NCBI GenBank assembly: GCA_001543015.1
Contig: LFLC01000062.1
Span: forward strand, 1-49,027
Origin: Nitrosopumilus sp. LS_AOA
GTDB lineage: Archaea > Thermoproteota > Nitrososphaeria > Nitrososphaerales > Nitrosopumilaceae
Length of the DNA stretch: 49,027 nucleotides
Reading direction: 5' to 3'
Positions 48,698-49,027 of this stretch are shown here, piece by piece. The position numbers were made by a program, and so were the translations under genes. How positions within the stretch are numbered: the first letter of the stretch is position 1; every line of letters begins with the position of its first letter. The notes below the pieces were generated by a model, which worked only from the letters and a program-made list of their open reading frames with translations, was not told where the DNA came from and made no database searches.

Positions 48698-49027
48698 CTA
48701 ACTTACACTTATGGTTGTACTAACTGGTGGTGATAATGCCGTAGGATTAGTTACGGATTCCCACACAAATGCAGTTGCTGTATAAGTTCCTGCTTCAGTT
48801 GGAATCCATGATAATGCTGGGCTGAATGATTGACCACTTAATAGTGAACCTGTAATCCATGCTAGTGAGACTGTAACACCGTTACCATCTTGAATCTGTA
48901 CCAAGTATGCAAATGCTTGATCTCTATCCTGACCACTTGCTAAGTCAGCGCTGATTTGTACCTGTTGGTCAACGGAGACAGTATCTAAACTGTTACCGAA
49001 TGCATCAACGGTTCTCAAGTTAGCAGC
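48698..49027 (-). CDS. C-terminal end of a secreted protein, Ig-like domain (runs off right edge)
   Basis: The frame is open to the window edge; the TTG at 49018 codes an internal Leu (AANLRTVDAFG) and is not a start. About 109 residues are visible, forming an Ig-like beta domain (VQISADLASGQDRDQAFAYL, then ALSWIPTEAGTYTATAFVWE) that ends in ISVS. From memory, this domain is common in secreted proteins of Nitrosopumilus, so I take it as host. Its direct neighbour position to the portal and zinc gene is why I place the provirus boundary at about 48.65 kb. Confidence 0.75.
   Translation of the reverse strand, partial: AANLRTVDAFGNSLDTVSVDQQVQISADLASGQDRDQAFAYLVQIQDGNGVTVSLAWITGSLLSGQSFSPALSWIPTEAGTYTATAFVWESVTNPTALSPPVSTTISVS

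Noticed and set aside
49018-49020. TTG at 49018 as a start codon of a 106-residue protein
   Set aside because: The frame stays open to the window edge and the domain is cut in mid-sequence, so it is an internal Leu of a longer protein.
1-49027. CRISPR array or tRNA/rRNA genes
   Set aside because: No regularly spaced 25-40 bp repeats with unique spacers, no TPsiC-like GGTTCRAATCC with acceptor stem, and no rRNA-like sequence was seen on reading both strands.

Overview
The window looks like marine ammonia-oxidising archaeon (Nitrososphaeria/Thaumarchaeota, Nitrosopumilus-like) DNA. The evidence is very low GC, archaeal information-processing genes (TYW1, Kae1 and Bud32 of KEOPS, archaeosine TgtA, a short beta-CASP RNase, Fap7/AK6), many genes with a TATA-like box about 26 nt before the start codon (leaderless transcripts), and large secreted Ca-binding or Ig-like proteins. 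There is no tRNA, rRNA or CRISPR array that I can recognise, and no stretch above 300 bases lacks a candidate gene (17947-18226 holds only two doubtful mini-ORFs).

Region 1 (1-12851) is host core. Two secreted thrombospondin type-3 repeat proteins sit in tandem. They are followed by tRNA-modification and nucleotide-housekeeping genes: TYW1 (wybutosine), XTP/dITP pyrophosphatase, Bud32 and Kae1 (t6A), a YchF/OLA1-type GTPase, Fap7/AK6 and TgtA. After these come a two-cluster ferredoxin, a tandem pair of 70-residue paralogues with duplicated promoters, and an RNase/OGG1-like glycosylase pair.

Region 2 (about 12.9-15.7 kb) is a tightly overlapping four-gene plus-strand operon: YwgA-like winged helix, membrane protein, PD-(D/E)XK nuclease and a divergent tRNA-guanine-transglycosylase-like protein. 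It has the look of an uncharacterised defence or nucleic-acid-modification cassette and is the best candidate for a new system here. Related imperfect repeats lie on its flanks and around the next gene, a GIY-YIG protein.

Region 3 (15.7-25.0 kb) is accessory. It carries small membrane proteins, a secreted protein, a Cache-domain protein, a ribbon-helix-helix regulator, a mini zinc-ribbon protein, and two very large secreted beta-proteins (fibronectin-III/Ig-like, and FG-GAP propeller).

Region 4 (about 25.0-48.65 kb) is a head-tail (HK97-lineage) provirus-like structural module read right to left: portal, protease-like protein, scaffold-like coiled coil, decoration protein, major capsid protein, connectors, a giant 2465-residue fibre-like protein, tail terminator/tube/completion proteins, a 911-residue tail protein with a carbohydrate-binding-like module, a 1084-residue fibre, then small membrane (holin-like) proteins. 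No terminase, integrase or replication gene is visible. Directly right of it, after a poly-T terminator, lies the 3' end of what looks like a host secreted protein. The element is therefore either incomplete, GTA-like or domesticated, or its other genes lie elsewhere.
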